Origin: Bradyrhizobium manausense
Lineage (GTDB): Bacteria > Pseudomonadota > Alphaproteobacteria > Rhizobiales > Xanthobacteraceae
Length of the DNA stretch: 64,000 nt
NCBI RefSeq assembly: GCF_018131105.1
Contig: NZ_JAFCJI010000001.1
Coordinates: 1,736,001 to 1,800,000 of the forward strand
Direction of reading: 5' to 3'
The notes below the pieces were generated by a model. The model saw nothing but the letters and a program-made list of their open reading frames with translations. It did no database searches and was not told the DNA's origin. Shown here piece by piece: positions 33,351 to 45,476 of this stretch. Position 1 is the stretch's first letter, and each line of letters starts with the position of its first letter. The position numbers and the translations under genes were made by a program.

Positions 33351-34487
33351 GTGAAGGCGCGCGCGGTCAGGCTCTGGTCCGTGGTCCACACCTGGACCAG
33401 CCTCGTCTCGACCCTGTTCCTGCTGCTGCTCTGCCTGACCGGCCTGCCGCTGATTTTCCATCACGAGATCGATGAGCTCCTGGGCTACGCCCCCCAGCCC
33501 GAAGCTCACGCGAGCGCGGCGCGCGCGACGCCCCAAGTCGTCGCCGACGCCGCGCTCGCCGCCGATCCCGGCAGGGTTCTGCAATATGTGTCCTGGGACA
33601 AGGACGAGCCCGGGATCGTGATGGCCTTCACCAACAGTGCGCCTGACGGAGCGCCTGACAACGCCACCGTGCGTGCCTTCGACGCCGTCTCGGCGAAGCT
33701 GCTCGGGCCGGTCGGCGTCGGGCCGATGCTGATCGTGCTCAAGCTGCACACCGACATGTTCGCGGGCCAGGCCGGAAAGCTGTTCCTTGGCGCGATGGGA
33801 CTGCTGTTTGCGGTCGCGATCGTCTCCGGCGTGGTGCTGTATTGGCCGTTCACCCGCCGACTGCGCTTTGCCACCATTCGTGACAGCGCCTCGCGCCGCG
33901 TCCGTTGGCTCGACTGGCACAATCTGATCGGCGCGGTGACTTTGGCCTGGGCGCTGGTGGTGGGCTTGACCGGCGTCGTCAACACCTGGGCCGAACTGAT
34001 GCTCAACCAGTGGAAGGCGACGGAACTCGCCAGCATGGTCGCGCCCTATGCCGGCAAGCCGCCGCCGGTGCATCTCGCCTCGCTCGACGATGTCGTCGCG
34101 CGCGCGAAGCTGGCGGCGCCCGGCATGGAGGTCGCCTTCATCGCCTTTCCGGGCACGCCGTTCACGTCCTCGCACCATTTTGCAGCCTTTATGCGCGGCG
34201 ACACGGCTTTGACCGCGCGGCTGCTCAAGCCGGTGCTGCTCGACGGCGAAACCGGGGAGGTCGCCGACAGCAGGGCGTTGCCGCTCTATCTCCAGGCGCT
34301 GTTGATCTCGCAGCCGCTGCACTTCGGCGACTATGGCGGCCTGCCGCTCAAGCTGATCTGGGCCGCGCTTGGCGGCCTTACCATCATTGTGATCGGCAGC
34401 GGCCTCTATCTCTGGCTGGCCCGGCGGCGCAAGCGCGCTCCCGCCAAGGCCGACACATTCGCCAGACGAGCCCCGGTCCCATCGTGA
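33351..34487 (+). CDS. PepSY-associated membrane protein, probable ferric-siderophore reductase
   Basis: The 378-aa protein starts with GTG 33351 behind GGGGAGG. It has an N-terminal helix (LVSTLFLLLLCLTGLPLIF) and at least three more helices. Conserved histidines lie in VVHTWTSL, FHHEIDELL, LKLHTDMF, LDWHNLIG and PLHFGDYGG, a pattern linked to haem binding. Similar proteins (FegB, FsrB and FrcB of B. japonicum; FoxB-type) function in iron release from siderophores. It lies 34 nt after the receptor gene in the same operon. The upstream open frame back to 33234 is rejected. Confidence 0.85.
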   Translation: MKARAVRLWSVVHTWTSLVSTLFLLLLCLTGLPLIFHHEIDELLGYAPQPEAHASAARATPQVVADAALAADPGRVLQYVSWDKDEPGIVMAFTNSAPDGAPDNATVRAFDAVSAKLLGPVGVGPMLIVLKLHTDMFAGQAGKLFLGAMGLLFAVAIVSGVVLYWPFTRRLRFATIRDSASRRVRWLDWHNLIGAVTLAWALVVGLTGVVNTWAELMLNQWKATELASMVAPYAGKPPPVHLASLDDVVARAKLAAPGMEVAFIAFPGTPFTSSHHFAAFMRGDTALTARLLKPVLLDGETGEVADSRALPLYLQALLISQPLHFGDYGGLPLKLIWAALGGLTIIVIGSGLYLWLARRRKRAPAKADTFARRAPVPS

Positions 34488-34717
34488 TGCATGGCTCCTC
34501 TGACCGCGCACGCCTGTGGATACGTGTCTTTGCTGCACCGGTCCTGCTCGCCGCCGCGACCATCACGGGTCTGTTAGCTGCGCTGCTATGGGGGGCAGCC
34601 GGCCAGTATGTCGCCTGGGTGACCGTTGGAGCGCCGGTCGCCGTCGTCGGCTGGGTTTGGGTGCGCCGCCGCAGCCAAAAAGCCCGGCAATTTTCGCCGA
34701 CGAACTGCGCCAAATAG
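34487..34717 (+). CDS. Small two-helix membrane protein coupled to the PepSY gene
   Basis: The 76-aa protein starts at the ATG of a TGATG overlap with the PepSY stop codon, so translation is coupled. It has two hydrophobic helices (APVLLAAATITGLLAALLWG and YVAWVTVGAPVAVVGWVWV) and a basic C-terminus with RRRSQKAR. It likely works with the PepSY protein in iron reduction or siderophore handling. Small proteins of this size occur after PepSY genes in iron operons, but I cannot assign a specific family. Confidence 0.75.
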   Translation: MHGSSDRARLWIRVFAAPVLLAAATITGLLAALLWGAAGQYVAWVTVGAPVAVVGWVWVRRRSQKARQFSPTNCAK

Positions 34718-34965
34718 GGCCCGCGGCCGGTGTGCCGCAACCCCCGAACTGTTGCCCTGCAAGACTATGGCCGCCCTTGTCGCCTCAGGCGATCTGCTCC
34801 ATACCAGCCGCGGGGTGATTCCGGGATTTCCACCGGTGTGGGAGCAGCAAAGGGCCTGAAAAGAGCGTGTCTTGCGCCCATTGGTGCACTGCGCTAAGGC
34901 TCAGAACAATTCCAAACTGGACGAATCCGTGGCTGTCCCGAGGCTGCGGGAAAAAGGGCTCGTCA

Positions 34966-35331
34966 ATGAGCGGCATTCTACAGAACTATCTTCCACTCGT
35001 CGTCTTTATAGGGGTCGCCGGCCTCATCGGCCTGGTGCTGCTGATCGCCCCCTTCATCGTCGCGTTCCAGCAGCCGGACCCGGAAAAACTCTCGGCGTAT
35101 GAGTGCGGTTTCAACGCCTTCGACGATGCCCGCATGAAGTTCGACGTCCGCTTCTATCTGGTCGCCATCCTCTTCATCATCTTCGATCTCGAAGTGGCGT
35201 TCCTGTTTCCGTGGGCGGTGGCGTTCGGCAAGCTCGGCGCGACCGGCTTCTGGTCCATGCTGGTGTTCCTCGCCGTGCTCACGGTGGGCTTCGCCTATGA
35301 ATGGAAGAAAGGCGCACTCGAATGGGATTGA
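34966..35331 (+). CDS. nuoA: NADH-quinone oxidoreductase subunit A
   Basis: The 121-aa inner-membrane subunit of complex I has three helices: [21 protein letters not shown], the middle helix after [24 protein letters not shown], and the C-terminal [22 protein letters not shown]. The conserved YECGF and [12 protein letters not shown] motifs are intact; this loop helps shape the quinone cavity. Start ATG 34966 gives the usual length. It opens a 14-subunit nuo operon. Confidence 0.97.
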   Translation: MSGILQNYLPLVVFIGVAGLIGLVLLIAPFIVAFQQPDPEKLSAYECGFNAFDDARMKFDVRFYLVAILFIIFDLEVAFLFPWAVAFGKLGATGFWSMLVFLAVLTVGFAYEWKKGALEWD

Positions 35332-35909
35332 ATCCAGCACCATCTGCCGGTCCGCTTGTAGCGACCGCGCCCAAGGGCATCCTGGATCCGTCGACCGGCC
35401 GTCCGGTCGGGGCCAATGACCCGTTCTTCCTCGAGGTCAATCACGAACTGTCCGACAAGGGCTTCTTCGTGGCTGCGACCGACGACCTCATCACCTGGGC
35501 CCGTACCGGCTCGTTGATGTGGATGACTTTCGGTCTCGCCTGCTGCGCGGTCGAGATGATGCAGGTGTCGATGCCGCGCTACGACGTCGAGCGCTTCGGG
35601 TTCGCGCCGCGTGCTTCGCCGCGTCAGTCCGACGTGATGATCGTCGCAGGGACCTTGACCAACAAGATGGCGCCGGCGCTGCGCAAGGTCTACGACCAGA
35701 TGCCCGAGCCGCGTTACGTCATCTCGATGGGCTCGTGCGCCAATGGCGGCGGCTATTATCACTATTCCTACTCGGTCGTGCGCGGCTGCGACCGCATCGT
35801 GCCGATCGACATCTACGTGCCGGGCTGCCCGCCCACGGCGGAAGCGCTGCTGTACGGCGTGCTGCTGCTGCAGAAGAAGATCCGCCGCACCGGCACCATC
35901 GAACGCTAA
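35322..35909 (+). CDS. nuoB: NADH-quinone oxidoreductase subunit B (cluster N2)
   Basis: The 195-aa peripheral subunit holds iron-sulfur cluster N2, the last electron carrier before quinone. Ligand cysteines are seen in the tandem LACCAVEMM, in [10 protein letters not shown] and in [10 protein letters not shown]. The start at ATG 35322 overlaps nuoA by 10 nt; the frame upstream to 35301 is not used. Confidence 0.97.
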   Translation: MGLNPAPSAGPLVATAPKGILDPSTGRPVGANDPFFLEVNHELSDKGFFVAATDDLITWARTGSLMWMTFGLACCAVEMMQVSMPRYDVERFGFAPRASPRQSDVMIVAGTLTNKMAPALRKVYDQMPEPRYVISMGSCANGGGYYHYSYSVVRGCDRIVPIDIYVPGCPPTAEALLYGVLLLQKKIRRTGTIER

Positions 35910-35920
35910 GGTTTTACGTC

Positions 35921-36532
35921 ATGGACGACGCCAAGCTCGACGCCCTGGGGCAGACGATCGTGAGCGCGCTTCCGGGCGCCGCCATCGGTTATCAGGTGGC
36001 CTTCAACCAGCTCACGGTTGATGTCGAGGCCAGCAAGATCGTCGAGGTGGTCAAGCACCTCCGCGACGATCCCAACTGCCGCTTCGTCAACTTTACCGAC
36101 ATCACGGCCGCGGACTATCCCTCGCGCGAAAAGCGTTTCGACGTGATCTATCACTTCCTGTCACCGACCCTGAACACGCGCATCCGTCTCAAGGCCCAGG
36201 CCGACGAGACCACGCAGGTTCCGTCGCTGATCGAGGTGTTCCCGGGCGCCGACTGGTTCGAGCGCGAGGCCTACGACCTCTACGGCGTGTTCTTCGTCGG
36301 CCACCCCGACATGCGCCGCATCCTCACCGATTACGGTTTCGAGGGGCATCCGCTGCGCAAGGATTTCCCGACCACCGGCTTCCTTGAAGTCCGCTACGAC
36401 GACCAGGAGAAGCGCGTGGTGTACGAGCCGGTCCGGCTCAACCAGGAATTCCGCAAGTTCGATTTCCTCTCGCCGTGGGAAGGGGCGGACTATCCGCTTC
36501 CCGGTGACGAGAAGGCGGGACCGAAGGCCTGA
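35921..36532 (+). CDS. nuoC: NADH-quinone oxidoreductase subunit C
   Basis: The 203-aa 30-kDa-type subunit has the signature [21 protein letters not shown] and [16 protein letters not shown]. It is separate from NuoD, unlike the NuoCD fusion of enterobacteria, as expected in alphaproteobacteria. It helps anchor the Q-module. Start ATG 35921 lies 11 nt after nuoB. Confidence 0.96.
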   Translation: MDDAKLDALGQTIVSALPGAAIGYQVAFNQLTVDVEASKIVEVVKHLRDDPNCRFVNFTDITAADYPSREKRFDVIYHFLSPTLNTRIRLKAQADETTQVPSLIEVFPGADWFEREAYDLYGVFFVGHPDMRRILTDYGFEGHPLRKDFPTTGFLEVRYDDQEKRVVYEPVRLNQEFRKFDFLSPWEGADYPLPGDEKAGPKA

Positions 36533-36534
36533 TC

Positions 36535-37731
36535 ATGAACGAGCAACCTGAACAGCTTCGCAACTTTACGATCAACTTTGGGCCGCAGCATCCGGCGGCA
36601 CACGGCGTGTTGCGCCTCGTGCTGGAGCTTGACGGCGAAGTCGTCGCCCGCGTCGATCCCCATATCGGCCTGCTTCACCGCGGCACCGAGAAGCTGATCG
36701 AGCAGAAGACCTATCTCCAGGCGATCCCGTATTTCGATCGGCTCGACTACGTCGCGCCGATGAACCAGGAGCACGCCTTCTGCCTCGCCGCCGAAAAGCT
36801 GCTGGGCATCGAGGTGCCGCGCCGCGGCCAGCTGATCCGCGTCCTCTACTGCGAGATCGGCCGCATTCTCTCTCACCTTCTCAACGTCACCACGCAGGCC
36901 ATGGACGTCGGCGCGCTGACCCCGCCGCTGTGGGGCTTTGAAGAGCGCGAAAAGCTGATGGTGTTCTACGAGCGCGCCTCGGGCAGCCGCATGCACGCAG
37001 CCTTTTTCCGCGTCGGTGGCGTGCATCAGGACCTGCCGCAGAAGCTGGTCGACGATATCGACGCCTGGTGCGATCCGTTCCTGAAGGTCGTCGACGATCT
37101 CGATCGCCTGCTCACCGCCAACCGCATCTTCAAGCAGCGCAATGTCGATATCGGCGTGGTGTCGCTGAAGGAAGCCTGGGAGTGGGGCTTCTCGGGCGTG
37201 ATGGTGCGCGGCTCGGGTGCGGCCTGGGACCTGCGCAAGTCGCAGCCTTATGAGTGCTACGCCGAGATGGATTTCGATATCCCGATCGGCAAGAACGGCG
37301 ACTGCTACGACCGCTACCTGATCCGCATGGAAGAGATGCGCCAGTCCGTGCGCATCATGAAGCAGTGCATCCAGAAACTGAATGCGCCTGACGGCAAGGG
37401 CCCGGTCGTCGTTGAAGACAACAAGGTCGCGCCGCCGCGCCGTGGCGAGATGAAGCGCTCGATGGAAGCGCTGATCCACCACTTCAAGCTCTACACCGAA
37501 GGCGTTCACGTGCCGGAAGGCGAAGTCTATGCCGCAGTCGAAGCGCCTAAGGGCGAATTCGGCGTCTATCTGATCTCCGACGGCACCAACAAGCCGTACA
37601 AGTGCAAGATCCGCGCGCCGGGCTTTGCGCATCTGCAGGCGATGGACCACATCTGCCGCGGCCATCTGCTCGCTGACGTCTCGGCCATTCTCGGCTCGCT
37701 CGACATCGTGTTCGGAGAGGTCGATCGGTGA
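36535..37731 (+). CDS. nuoD: NADH-quinone oxidoreductase subunit D
   Basis: The 398-aa 49-kDa subunit forms the quinone site with NuoB and NuoH. The quinone-site loop [14 protein letters not shown] and the [12 protein letters not shown] motif are intact, as are the conserved C-terminal [20 protein letters not shown] and D-IVFGEVDR end. It starts 2 nt after nuoC and its stop codon overlaps the following methyltransferase gene. Confidence 0.97.
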   Translation: MNEQPEQLRNFTINFGPQHPAAHGVLRLVLELDGEVVARVDPHIGLLHRGTEKLIEQKTYLQAIPYFDRLDYVAPMNQEHAFCLAAEKLLGIEVPRRGQLIRVLYCEIGRILSHLLNVTTQAMDVGALTPPLWGFEEREKLMVFYERASGSRMHAAFFRVGGVHQDLPQKLVDDIDAWCDPFLKVVDDLDRLLTANRIFKQRNVDIGVVSLKEAWEWGFSGVMVRGSGAAWDLRKSQPYECYAEMDFDIPIGKNGDCYDRYLIRMEEMRQSVRIMKQCIQKLNAPDGKGPVVVEDNKVAPPRRGEMKRSMEALIHHFKLYTEGVHVPEGEVYAAVEAPKGEFGVYLISDGTNKPYKCKIRAPGFAHLQAMDHICRGHLLADVSAILGSLDIVFGEVDR

Positions 37732-38693
37732 TGGGGCAGGCGCCAATCCAGTTTGACCGTGCCTCGGGGGCCCTTGAAGGGGCCAACCTGTGGGAGCGGA
37801 CGGCTGCCTTGGCGCTGGTGACGGGATCGAAGATCTCCTCGCACTTCTCGCATATGGGCTACATCGCCTGCGCCAATCTGCTGGCGAAGACGCTGCCCAG
37901 GCGCAACATCGCGATCAAGCTCAATGCCGACGCGGTGTTCGAATTTCCTTATGGCGACGGCTATTGGAGCAAGCTGCTCAACCGCTCGTACAACTACGAG
38001 GACGAGCTGGAGCTGCTGTTCGCCGACTCCGTCGACGTCGACTACACGCTGCTCGATTGCGGCGCCAACTACGGCTACTGGTCGGTGCTGGTGTCGAGCA
38101 AACCGTTCGGCTCGCACAAGTCGATCGCGATCGAACCGTCGGGCCAGAACTATCCGAAGCTCGCCAACAATGCCGATATCAACGGCAACCGCTTCGAGAC
38201 CTTGAAATGCGCGATCGGTGCCGCGCGCGGCACCGCGCGTCTGTCAGGCACGAAGCACGAGGCCTTCAGCATCGCCGGTGCTCCGTCTGACGGTGGCGAG
38301 GACGTGCCCGTTCTCGCGCTCGACAATCTGATCGACGACGGCAAGATCCCGGCATCAGGCAAGTACCTGATCAAGCTCGACGTCGAGGGCGTCGAGATCG
38401 AGGCGATCAAGGGCGGCGCCCGGCTGCTGCAGACCGACAGCGTCATCATGTGCGAGGAGCACGGCAGCGACCGCAACCACTCCGTGTCGCGCTACATCCT
38501 CGAGCAGACGCCTTTGAAGCTGATCGTGCTCGATCCCCGCACCAACCGCCTGGAGACCGTGACCGAGCTGTCGATCCTCGATCGCATCAAGGTCTCGACC
38601 CACGTCGGCTACAACGTTTTCGGCACCGCAAGCGCGTTCTGGCAGGACAGGATCAATGCCCTGAATGCCAAAAACGCGCGCCGTATGCAGTGA
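37731..38693 (+). CDS. FkbM-family SAM-dependent methyltransferase within the nuo operon
   Basis: The 320-aa protein shows the SAM-binding motif LLDCGANYGYWSVL, the acidic IAIEPSGQNYP motif and the FkbM signature YLIKLDVEGVEIEAIKGG. It begins at the ATG of a TGATG overlap with nuoD (GTG 37728 is an alternative) and ends 10 nt before nuoE, so it is translated from the nuo mRNA. FkbM enzymes methylate hydroxyl groups of small molecules or glycans; the substrate here is unknown. It is not a complex I subunit. A role in modifying a complex I component or a quinone-related compound is only speculation. Confidence 0.88.
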   Translation: MGQAPIQFDRASGALEGANLWERTAALALVTGSKISSHFSHMGYIACANLLAKTLPRRNIAIKLNADAVFEFPYGDGYWSKLLNRSYNYEDELELLFADSVDVDYTLLDCGANYGYWSVLVSSKPFGSHKSIAIEPSGQNYPKLANNADINGNRFETLKCAIGAARGTARLSGTKHEAFSIAGAPSDGGEDVPVLALDNLIDDGKIPASGKYLIKLDVEGVEIEAIKGGARLLQTDSVIMCEEHGSDRNHSVSRYILEQTPLKLIVLDPRTNRLETVTELSILDRIKVSTHVGYNVFGTASAFWQDRINALNAKNARRMQ

Positions 38694-38703
38694 GAGATAA
38701 GAC

Positions 38704-39315
38704 ATGTCCGTTCGCAGATTAGCGCCCAAGGAAGTCCAGCCCGCGAGCTTTGCGTTCACGGACGAGAACCTCGCGTTCGCCAGGCAGCAGATCGCGAAAT
38801 ATCCGGCCGGACGCCAGGCCTCCGCCGTCATCGCCATCCTCTGGCGCGTCCAGGAGCAGCACGAGGGCTGGGTCTCGGAAGCCGCGATCCGCGCCGTCGC
38901 CGACCTTCTCGACATGCCCTATATCCGCGTGCTCGAAGTCGCGACCTTCTACACGATGTTCCAGCTCGCCCCGGTCGGCAAGAAGGCCCACGTCCAGGTC
39001 TGCGGCACCACGCCGTGCCGCCTGCGCGGCGCCGAAGACCTCATCCATGTCTGCGAGAGCCGGATCCATCACGATCCCTTCCATCTCTCCAAGGACGGCA
39101 ATTTCAGCTGGGAAGAGGTGGAGTGCCTGGGCGCCTGCGTGAACGCGCCGATGGTGCTGATCGGCAAGGACACCTATGAGGATCTGAACAAGGAGAGCTT
39201 CGGCAAGGTGCTCGACGGTTTTGCCTCGGGCAATCCGCCCAAGCCCGGTCCGCAGAACGGCCGCCAGTTCTCCGCGCCGGCGGGCGGGCCGACCACGTTG
39301 AAGGAGACCTCCTGA
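38704..39315 (+). CDS. nuoE: NADH-quinone oxidoreductase subunit E
   Basis: The 203-aa 24-kDa-type subunit carries cluster N1a. The four cysteines are in [13 protein letters not shown] and [12 protein letters not shown]. The thioredoxin-like fold follows an N-terminal helical region ([16 protein letters not shown]). A Pro/Gly-rich C-terminal tail of about 35 residues is a common alphaproteobacterial extension. It overlaps the next small gene by 1 nt (TGATG). Confidence 0.96.
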   Translation: MSVRRLAPKEVQPASFAFTDENLAFARQQIAKYPAGRQASAVIAILWRVQEQHEGWVSEAAIRAVADLLDMPYIRVLEVATFYTMFQLAPVGKKAHVQVCGTTPCRLRGAEDLIHVCESRIHHDPFHLSKDGNFSWEEVECLGACVNAPMVLIGKDTYEDLNKESFGKVLDGFASGNPPKPGPQNGRQFSAPAGGPTTLKETS

Positions 39316-39518
39316 TGGGTCTTCCGTCTCACGCGAACCGGGGGAGCGAAGCCGTGAAGAAATGGGGCTTCGTCGCCATGCACTCCGCGCTCGCTGCCAC
39401 CTTCATGTTCCTGCTGCAGCGCTTCGTGATGAACGCGACACAGGAAACCAGTCTGCTCTGGGCGCTGACCTTCGCCGTTTGCGCCGCCGGGCTTGCCTAC
39501 AAGCAAGCCAACCGTTGA
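39315..39518 (+). CDS. 67-aa membrane protein between nuoE and nuoF
   Basis: The protein has two predicted helices, WGFVAMHSALAATFMFLLQ and SLLWALTFAVCAAGLAYKQ, and basic residues at both ends. It starts within the nuoE stop codon and ends 15 nt before nuoF, so it is translationally coupled within the operon. No standard complex I subunit matches. It may be an accessory or assembly factor, or a lineage-specific passenger. Confidence 0.75.
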   Translation: MGLPSHANRGSEAVKKWGFVAMHSALAATFMFLLQRFVMNATQETSLLWALTFAVCAAGLAYKQANR

Positions 39519-39533
39519 TCGGAAAGCACTGAC

Positions 39534-40859
<1,326 letters not shown>

Positions 40860-40864
40860 AGAGA

Positions 40865-42940
40865 ATGACCAAGCTCATCATCGACGGCAAAGAGATCGAT
40901 GTCCCCGCCGAGTACACGCTGCTTCAGGCGTGCGAGGCGGCCGGCGCCGAGATTCCGCGCTTCTGCTATCACGAGCGCCTGTCGATCGCCGGGAATTGCC
41001 GGATGTGCCTCGTCGAGGTGAAGGGCGGCCCGAAGCCGGTCGCGAGCTGCGCCTGGGGCGTGCGCGATTGCCGTCCGGGCCCGAAGGGCGAGCCGCCGGA
41101 GATCTCCACGCGTTCACCGATGGTGAAGAAGGCACGCGAAGGCGTGATGGAGTTCCTTCTGATCAATCATCCGCTGGATTGCCCGATCTGCGACCAGGGC
41201 GGCGAGTGCGACCTGCAGGACCAGGCGATGGGCTATGGTGTCGATACCAGCCGCTTCGCCGAGAACAAGCGCGCGGTCGAGGACAAGTACCTCGGCGCGC
41301 TGGTCAAGACCTCGATGAACCGCTGCATCCAGTGCACGCGCTGCGTCCGCTTCTCGGCGGAAGTTGCCGGCGCGCCCGAAATGGGCGCGACGGGGCGCGG
41401 AGAGGACATGGAGATCACGACCTATCTCGAGCACGCGCTGACCTCGGAACTGCAGGGCAATCTGGTCGACATCTGCCCGGTCGGCGCGCTGACCTCGAAG
41501 CCCTATGCCTTCGCGGCGCGTCCGTGGGAGCTCGGCAAGACCCAGTCGATCGACGTGATGGACGGCGTTGGATCGGCGATCCGCGTCGACACCCGCGGCC
41601 GCGAAGTGATGCGCGTGCTGCCGCGTATCAACGAAGCCGTGAACGAGGAGTGGATCTCGGACAAGACCCGCCACATCGTCGACGGCCTGCGCACCCAGCG
41701 CCTCGATAGGCCCTATATCCGCGAAGCCGGCAAGCTGCGCGCGGCGAGCTGGCCGGAAGCCTTTGCGGCGATCGCGGCCAAGGCAGCCCGCACCGACGGC
41801 AAGCGCATCGGCGCGATCGCTGGCGATCTTTCCGGCGTCGAAGAGATGTTCGCGATCAAGGATCTGCTGGCAAAATTCGGCCCGGCCAATCTGGCGGTGC
41901 AGGGCGGCGACGCCTTCGATCCGGCGCTTGGCCGCGGCTCCTACATCTTCAACCCGACGCTGGCAGGCGTCGAGCAGGCAGATGCGCTGCTCATCGTCGG
42001 CGCCAATCCGCGCAAGGAAGCGGCGGTGTTCAACGCCCGCATCCGCAAGCGCTGGCGCGCCGGCGGACTCAAGATCGGCGTGATCGGTGCCAGGACCGAT
42101 CTCACCTATGATTATGACCATCTCGGCGCCGGCAGCGACACCCTTGGTGAGCTCGCGGCCGGCAAGCACTCCTTCATGGACGTGCTGAAGAACGCCAAGA
42201 ACCCGATCATTCTGGTCGGCGCGGGTGCTGCCTCGCGTCACGACGGCGCCGCCATTCTCGCCGCCGCCGCCAAGCTCGCGCTCGACGTCGGTGCGGTGAA
42301 GGACGGCTGGAACGGCTTTGGTGTGCTGCACGAGACCGCCTCGCGCGTCGGTGCGCTCGACATCGGCTTTGTCGCAGGTCAGGGCGGGCTGAACGCCGCG
42401 CAGATGACGACCTTCGGCACGCTCGACCTGCTGTTCCTGCTGGGCGCTGACGAGATCAAGGCGCCGGACGGGACCTTCGTGGTCTACATCGGCACCCATG
42501 GTGATCGTGGCGCGCATCGGGCCGACGTGATCCTGCCGGCAGCCGCCTACACCGAGAAGTCCGCGATCTACGTCAACACCGAAGGCCGCGTGCAGATGAC
42601 CGGCCGCGCCGCGTTCCCGCCGGGCGAAGCCCGCGAGGACTGGGCGATCATCCGCGCGCTCTCGGAGGCGCTCGGCAAGAAGCTCGGCTATGACTCGTTG
42701 GCCGCACTGCGCCAGGTGATCTTCAAGGCTGTGCCGCATCTGATCCGTCTCGACCAGATCGAGGCCGGCTCCGCCGACCAGATCAGGAAGCTGGCGGGGA
42801 AGGGCGGCTCGCCCGAGAAGGCGCCGTTCAAGGCTGTCATCGAGGACTTCTATCTGACCAACCCAATCGCGCGTGCGTCCGCCGTGATGGCGGAATGTTC
42901 GCGGCTTGCCTCCGGGCAGATGCTGACCGCAGCGGAGTGA
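40865..42940 (+). CDS. nuoG: NADH-quinone oxidoreductase subunit G (75-kDa)
   Basis: The 691-aa protein chains electrons from NuoF toward the Q-module. The 2Fe-2S N1b cysteines lie in [15 protein letters not shown] and SCAWGV. The His-ligated N5 site is in [18 protein letters not shown], and N4 ligands are in [10 protein letters not shown] and [11 protein letters not shown] molybdopterin-oxidoreductase-like C-terminal domain follows without the catalytic cofactor site. The 691-aa length is close to the mitochondrial/alphaproteobacterial form. Confidence 0.97.
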   Translation: MTKLIIDGKEIDVPAEYTLLQACEAAGAEIPRFCYHERLSIAGNCRMCLVEVKGGPKPVASCAWGVRDCRPGPKGEPPEISTRSPMVKKAREGVMEFLLINHPLDCPICDQGGECDLQDQAMGYGVDTSRFAENKRAVEDKYLGALVKTSMNRCIQCTRCVRFSAEVAGAPEMGATGRGEDMEITTYLEHALTSELQGNLVDICPVGALTSKPYAFAARPWELGKTQSIDVMDGVGSAIRVDTRGREVMRVLPRINEAVNEEWISDKTRHIVDGLRTQRLDRPYIREAGKLRAASWPEAFAAIAAKAARTDGKRIGAIAGDLSGVEEMFAIKDLLAKFGPANLAVQGGDAFDPALGRGSYIFNPTLAGVEQADALLIVGANPRKEAAVFNARIRKRWRAGGLKIGVIGARTDLTYDYDHLGAGSDTLGELAAGKHSFMDVLKNAKNPIILVGAGAASRHDGAAILAAAAKLALDVGAVKDGWNGFGVLHETASRVGALDIGFVAGQGGLNAAQMTTFGTLDLLFLLGADEIKAPDGTFVVYIGTHGDRGAHRADVILPAAAYTEKSAIYVNTEGRVQMTGRAAFPPGEAREDWAIIRALSEALGKKLGYDSLAALRQVIFKAVPHLIRLDQIEAGSADQIRKLAGKGGSPEKAPFKAVIEDFYLTNPIARASAVMAECSRLASGQMLTAAE

Positions 42941-42944
42941 GCTG

Positions 42945-44012
42945 ATGGAATTCTTTGAAAGCGCATTCTGGACCGGCTTCCTCTGGCCGCTGATCATCAT
43001 GATCGCGGAGAGCGTGCTGGTGCTCGTGGTCCTGCTGGTCGCGATCGCCTACATCCTGCTCGCGGACCGCAAGATCTGGGCGGCCGTGCAGATCCGGCGC
43101 GGCCCGAACGTGGTCGGGCCCTGGGGCCTGTTCCAGTCCTTCGCCGACTTGCTGAAGTTCGTGCTGAAGGAGCCGATCATTCCGTCCGGCGCCAACAAGG
43201 GCGTCTTCCTGCTGGCGCCGCTGGTGTCCTGCGTGCTCGCGCTCGCGGCCTGGGCAGTGATCCCGACCAACCTCGGCTGGGTGATCTCCGACATCAATGT
43301 CGGCATCCTCTTCATCTTCGCGATCTCGTCGCTGTCGATCTACGGCATCATCATGGCCGGCTGGTCGTCGAACTCGAAATACCCGTTCCTGGCCGCGCTG
43401 CGTTCGGCGGCGCAGATGGTGTCCTATGAAGTCTCGATCGGCTTCGTCATCATCACGGTGCTGCTCTGCGCCGGCACGCTGAACCTCTCGGCCGTGGTCG
43501 AGGCGCAGCATGTCCGCGGTCTTGCCGGCCTGATCGGATTGCCGCAGCTGACCATCCTGAACTGGTACGTCTGGCCGCTGTTCCCGATGTTCGTGGTCTT
43601 CTACGTCTCGGCGCTGGCGGAAACCAACCGTCCGCCGTTCGACCTCGTCGAAGCGGAATCCGAGCTCGTTGCCGGCTTCATGGTCGAATACGGCTCGACG
43701 CCTTACCTGCTGTTCATGCTCGGCGAGTACGTCGCAATCGTCACGATGTGCGCGATGGCGACCATCCTGTTCCTCGGAGGCTGGCTGCCGCCGGTGGACC
43801 TGCCGCCCTTCAACTGGGTGCCGGGGATCATCTGGTTCTCGCTCAAAGTCTTCTTCATGTTCTTCCTGTTCGCGATGGCAAAGGCGATCGTGCCGCGCTA
43901 CCGCTACGACCAACTGATGCGCCTCGGCTGGAAGGTGTTCCTGCCGCTGTCGCTGGCGATGGTGGTCGTGGTGGCGGGCGTGCTGCAGTTCGCCGGCATC
44001 GCGCCGAAGTGA
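42945..44012 (+). CDS. nuoH: NADH-quinone oxidoreductase subunit H
   Basis: The 355-aa membrane subunit has about eight helices and links the quinone cavity to the antiporter arm. The conserved [19 protein letters not shown] and the acidic [20 protein letters not shown] loop are intact. It follows nuoG by 4 nt and precedes nuoI. Confidence 0.97.
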   Translation: MEFFESAFWTGFLWPLIIMIAESVLVLVVLLVAIAYILLADRKIWAAVQIRRGPNVVGPWGLFQSFADLLKFVLKEPIIPSGANKGVFLLAPLVSCVLALAAWAVIPTNLGWVISDINVGILFIFAISSLSIYGIIMAGWSSNSKYPFLAALRSAAQMVSYEVSIGFVIITVLLCAGTLNLSAVVEAQHVRGLAGLIGLPQLTILNWYVWPLFPMFVVFYVSALAETNRPPFDLVEAESELVAGFMVEYGSTPYLLFMLGEYVAIVTMCAMATILFLGGWLPPVDLPPFNWVPGIIWFSLKVFFMFFLFAMAKAIVPRYRYDQLMRLGWKVFLPLSLAMVVVVAGVLQFAGIAPK

Positions 44013-44020
44013 GGGCCGTC

Positions 44021-44515
44021 ATGGGTATCAACATCAACGCCACTGCACGTTCGCTCCTGCTGTCGGAATTCGTCTCGGCGTTCTTTCTCGCCATGCGCTA
44101 TTTCTTCCAGCCGAAGCCGACGCTGAACTATCCGTTCGAGAAGGGCCCGATCTCGCCACGCTTCCGCGGTGAGCACGCGTTGCGCCGCTATCCGAACGGC
44201 GAAGAGCGCTGCATTGCCTGCAAGCTGTGCGAAGCGGTGTGCCCGGCGCAGGCGATCACCATCGAGGCCGGCCCGCGCCGCAACGACGGTACCCGCCGCA
44301 CCGTGCGCTACGACATCGACATGGTGAAATGCATCTATTGCGGCCTCTGCCAGGAGGCCTGTCCGGTCGATGCCATCGTCGAAGGTCCGAACTTCGAGTT
44401 CGCGACCGAGACTCGCGAGGAACTGTTCTATGACAAGGCCAAGCTGCTCGCCAATGGCGACCGCTGGGAACGCGAGATCGCAAAGGCGATCGAGCTCGAC
44501 GCGCCTTACCGGTGA
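44021..44515 (+). CDS. nuoI: NADH-quinone oxidoreductase subunit I
   Basis: The 164-aa TYKY-type subunit carries clusters N6a and N6b: [14 protein letters not shown] and [15 protein letters not shown] are both complete 4Fe-4S motifs. The amphipathic N-terminal helix ([15 protein letters not shown]) rests on the membrane. ATG 44021 is chosen from the longer open frame because it gives the family length. Confidence 0.97.
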   Translation: MGININATARSLLLSEFVSAFFLAMRYFFQPKPTLNYPFEKGPISPRFRGEHALRRYPNGEERCIACKLCEAVCPAQAITIEAGPRRNDGTRRTVRYDIDMVKCIYCGLCQEACPVDAIVEGPNFEFATETREELFYDKAKLLANGDRWEREIAKAIELDAPYR

Positions 44516-44524
44516 GATGAGAGC

Positions 44525-45163
44525 ATGATCCTTCCCGCGCTGTTCTTCTATCTCTTCGCCGGCGTCTGTGTCGCCTCGGCGGTGATGGTGATTGTCTCGC
44601 GCAATCCCGTGCACTCCGTGCTGTACCTGATCCTGGCCTTCGTCAACGCCTCCGGCCTGTTCGTGCTGATGGGCGCCGAATTCCTGGCGATGATCCTAAT
44701 CGTCGTCTATGTCGGCGCGGTCGCGGTGTTGTTCCTGTTCGTCATCATGATGCTCGATGTCGACTTCGTCGAGCTGCGCGAAGGCTTCATCCAGTATCTG
44801 CCGGTGGGTGTCGTGATCGGCGGCATCTTCCTGTTCGAGCTGATGCTCACCGTCGGCGCCTGGGTCATCAATCCAACCGTCAGCAAGACCATCACGGCGC
44901 CGATCCCGACCAACGTCTCGAACACCGAAGCGCTGGGTCTGGTGCTCTATACGAAGTACATCCACTACTTCCAGCTCTCGGGCATGGTGCTGCTGGTCGC
45001 CATGATCGGCGCCATCGTGCTGACGCTGCGGCACAAGGCGAGCGTGAAGCGGCAGGACATCAACGTTCAGAACGCGCGGACGCCCGAGATGGCGATGGCG
45101 ATGCGCAAGGTGGCACCGGGGCAGGGGCTTTCGGACGCGGATGCGGCGGAGTGGGTGAAATGA
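44525..45163 (+). CDS. nuoJ: NADH-quinone oxidoreductase subunit J
   Basis: The 212-aa five-helix membrane subunit has the conserved third helix [24 protein letters not shown], which undergoes the pi-bulge change in the coupling mechanism. The C-terminal region [21 protein letters not shown] is a soluble tail. It overlaps nuoK by 4 nt (ATGA). Confidence 0.96.
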   Translation: MILPALFFYLFAGVCVASAVMVIVSRNPVHSVLYLILAFVNASGLFVLMGAEFLAMILIVVYVGAVAVLFLFVIMMLDVDFVELREGFIQYLPVGVVIGGIFLFELMLTVGAWVINPTVSKTITAPIPTNVSNTEALGLVLYTKYIHYFQLSGMVLLVAMIGAIVLTLRHKASVKRQDINVQNARTPEMAMAMRKVAPGQGLSDADAAEWVK

Positions 45164-45468
45164 CGATCGGGCTCGGACATTACCTGGCGGTCGCCGCGAT
45201 CCTGTTCACGCTCGGGATCCTCGGCATCTTCCTGAACCGCAAGAACATCATCGTCATCCTGATGTCGATCGAGCTGATCCTGCTCTCGGTCAACATCAAC
45301 CTCGTGGCATTCTCGACCTTCCTCGGCGACATCGTCGGCCAGGTCTTCGCGCTGCTGGTCTTGACCGTTGCGGCCGCCGAAGCCGCGATCGGTCTCGCCA
45401 TCCTGGTGGTCTATTTCCGCAACCGCGGCTCGATCGCGGTTGAGGACGTCAATCTGATGAAGGGCTGA
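45160..45468 (+). CDS. nuoK: NADH-quinone oxidoreductase subunit K
   Basis: The 102-aa three-helix subunit has the two conserved membrane glutamates in [17 protein letters not shown] and [17 protein letters not shown] 45160 overlaps nuoJ and yields the standard 102-aa length; the frame upstream at 45151 is not used. It is an antiporter-like partner of NuoJ and NuoN. Confidence 0.97.
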   Translation: MTIGLGHYLAVAAILFTLGILGIFLNRKNIIVILMSIELILLSVNINLVAFSTFLGDIVGQVFALLVLTVAAAEAAIGLAILVVYFRNRGSIAVEDVNLMKG

Positions 45469-45476
45469 GCTCTCAA

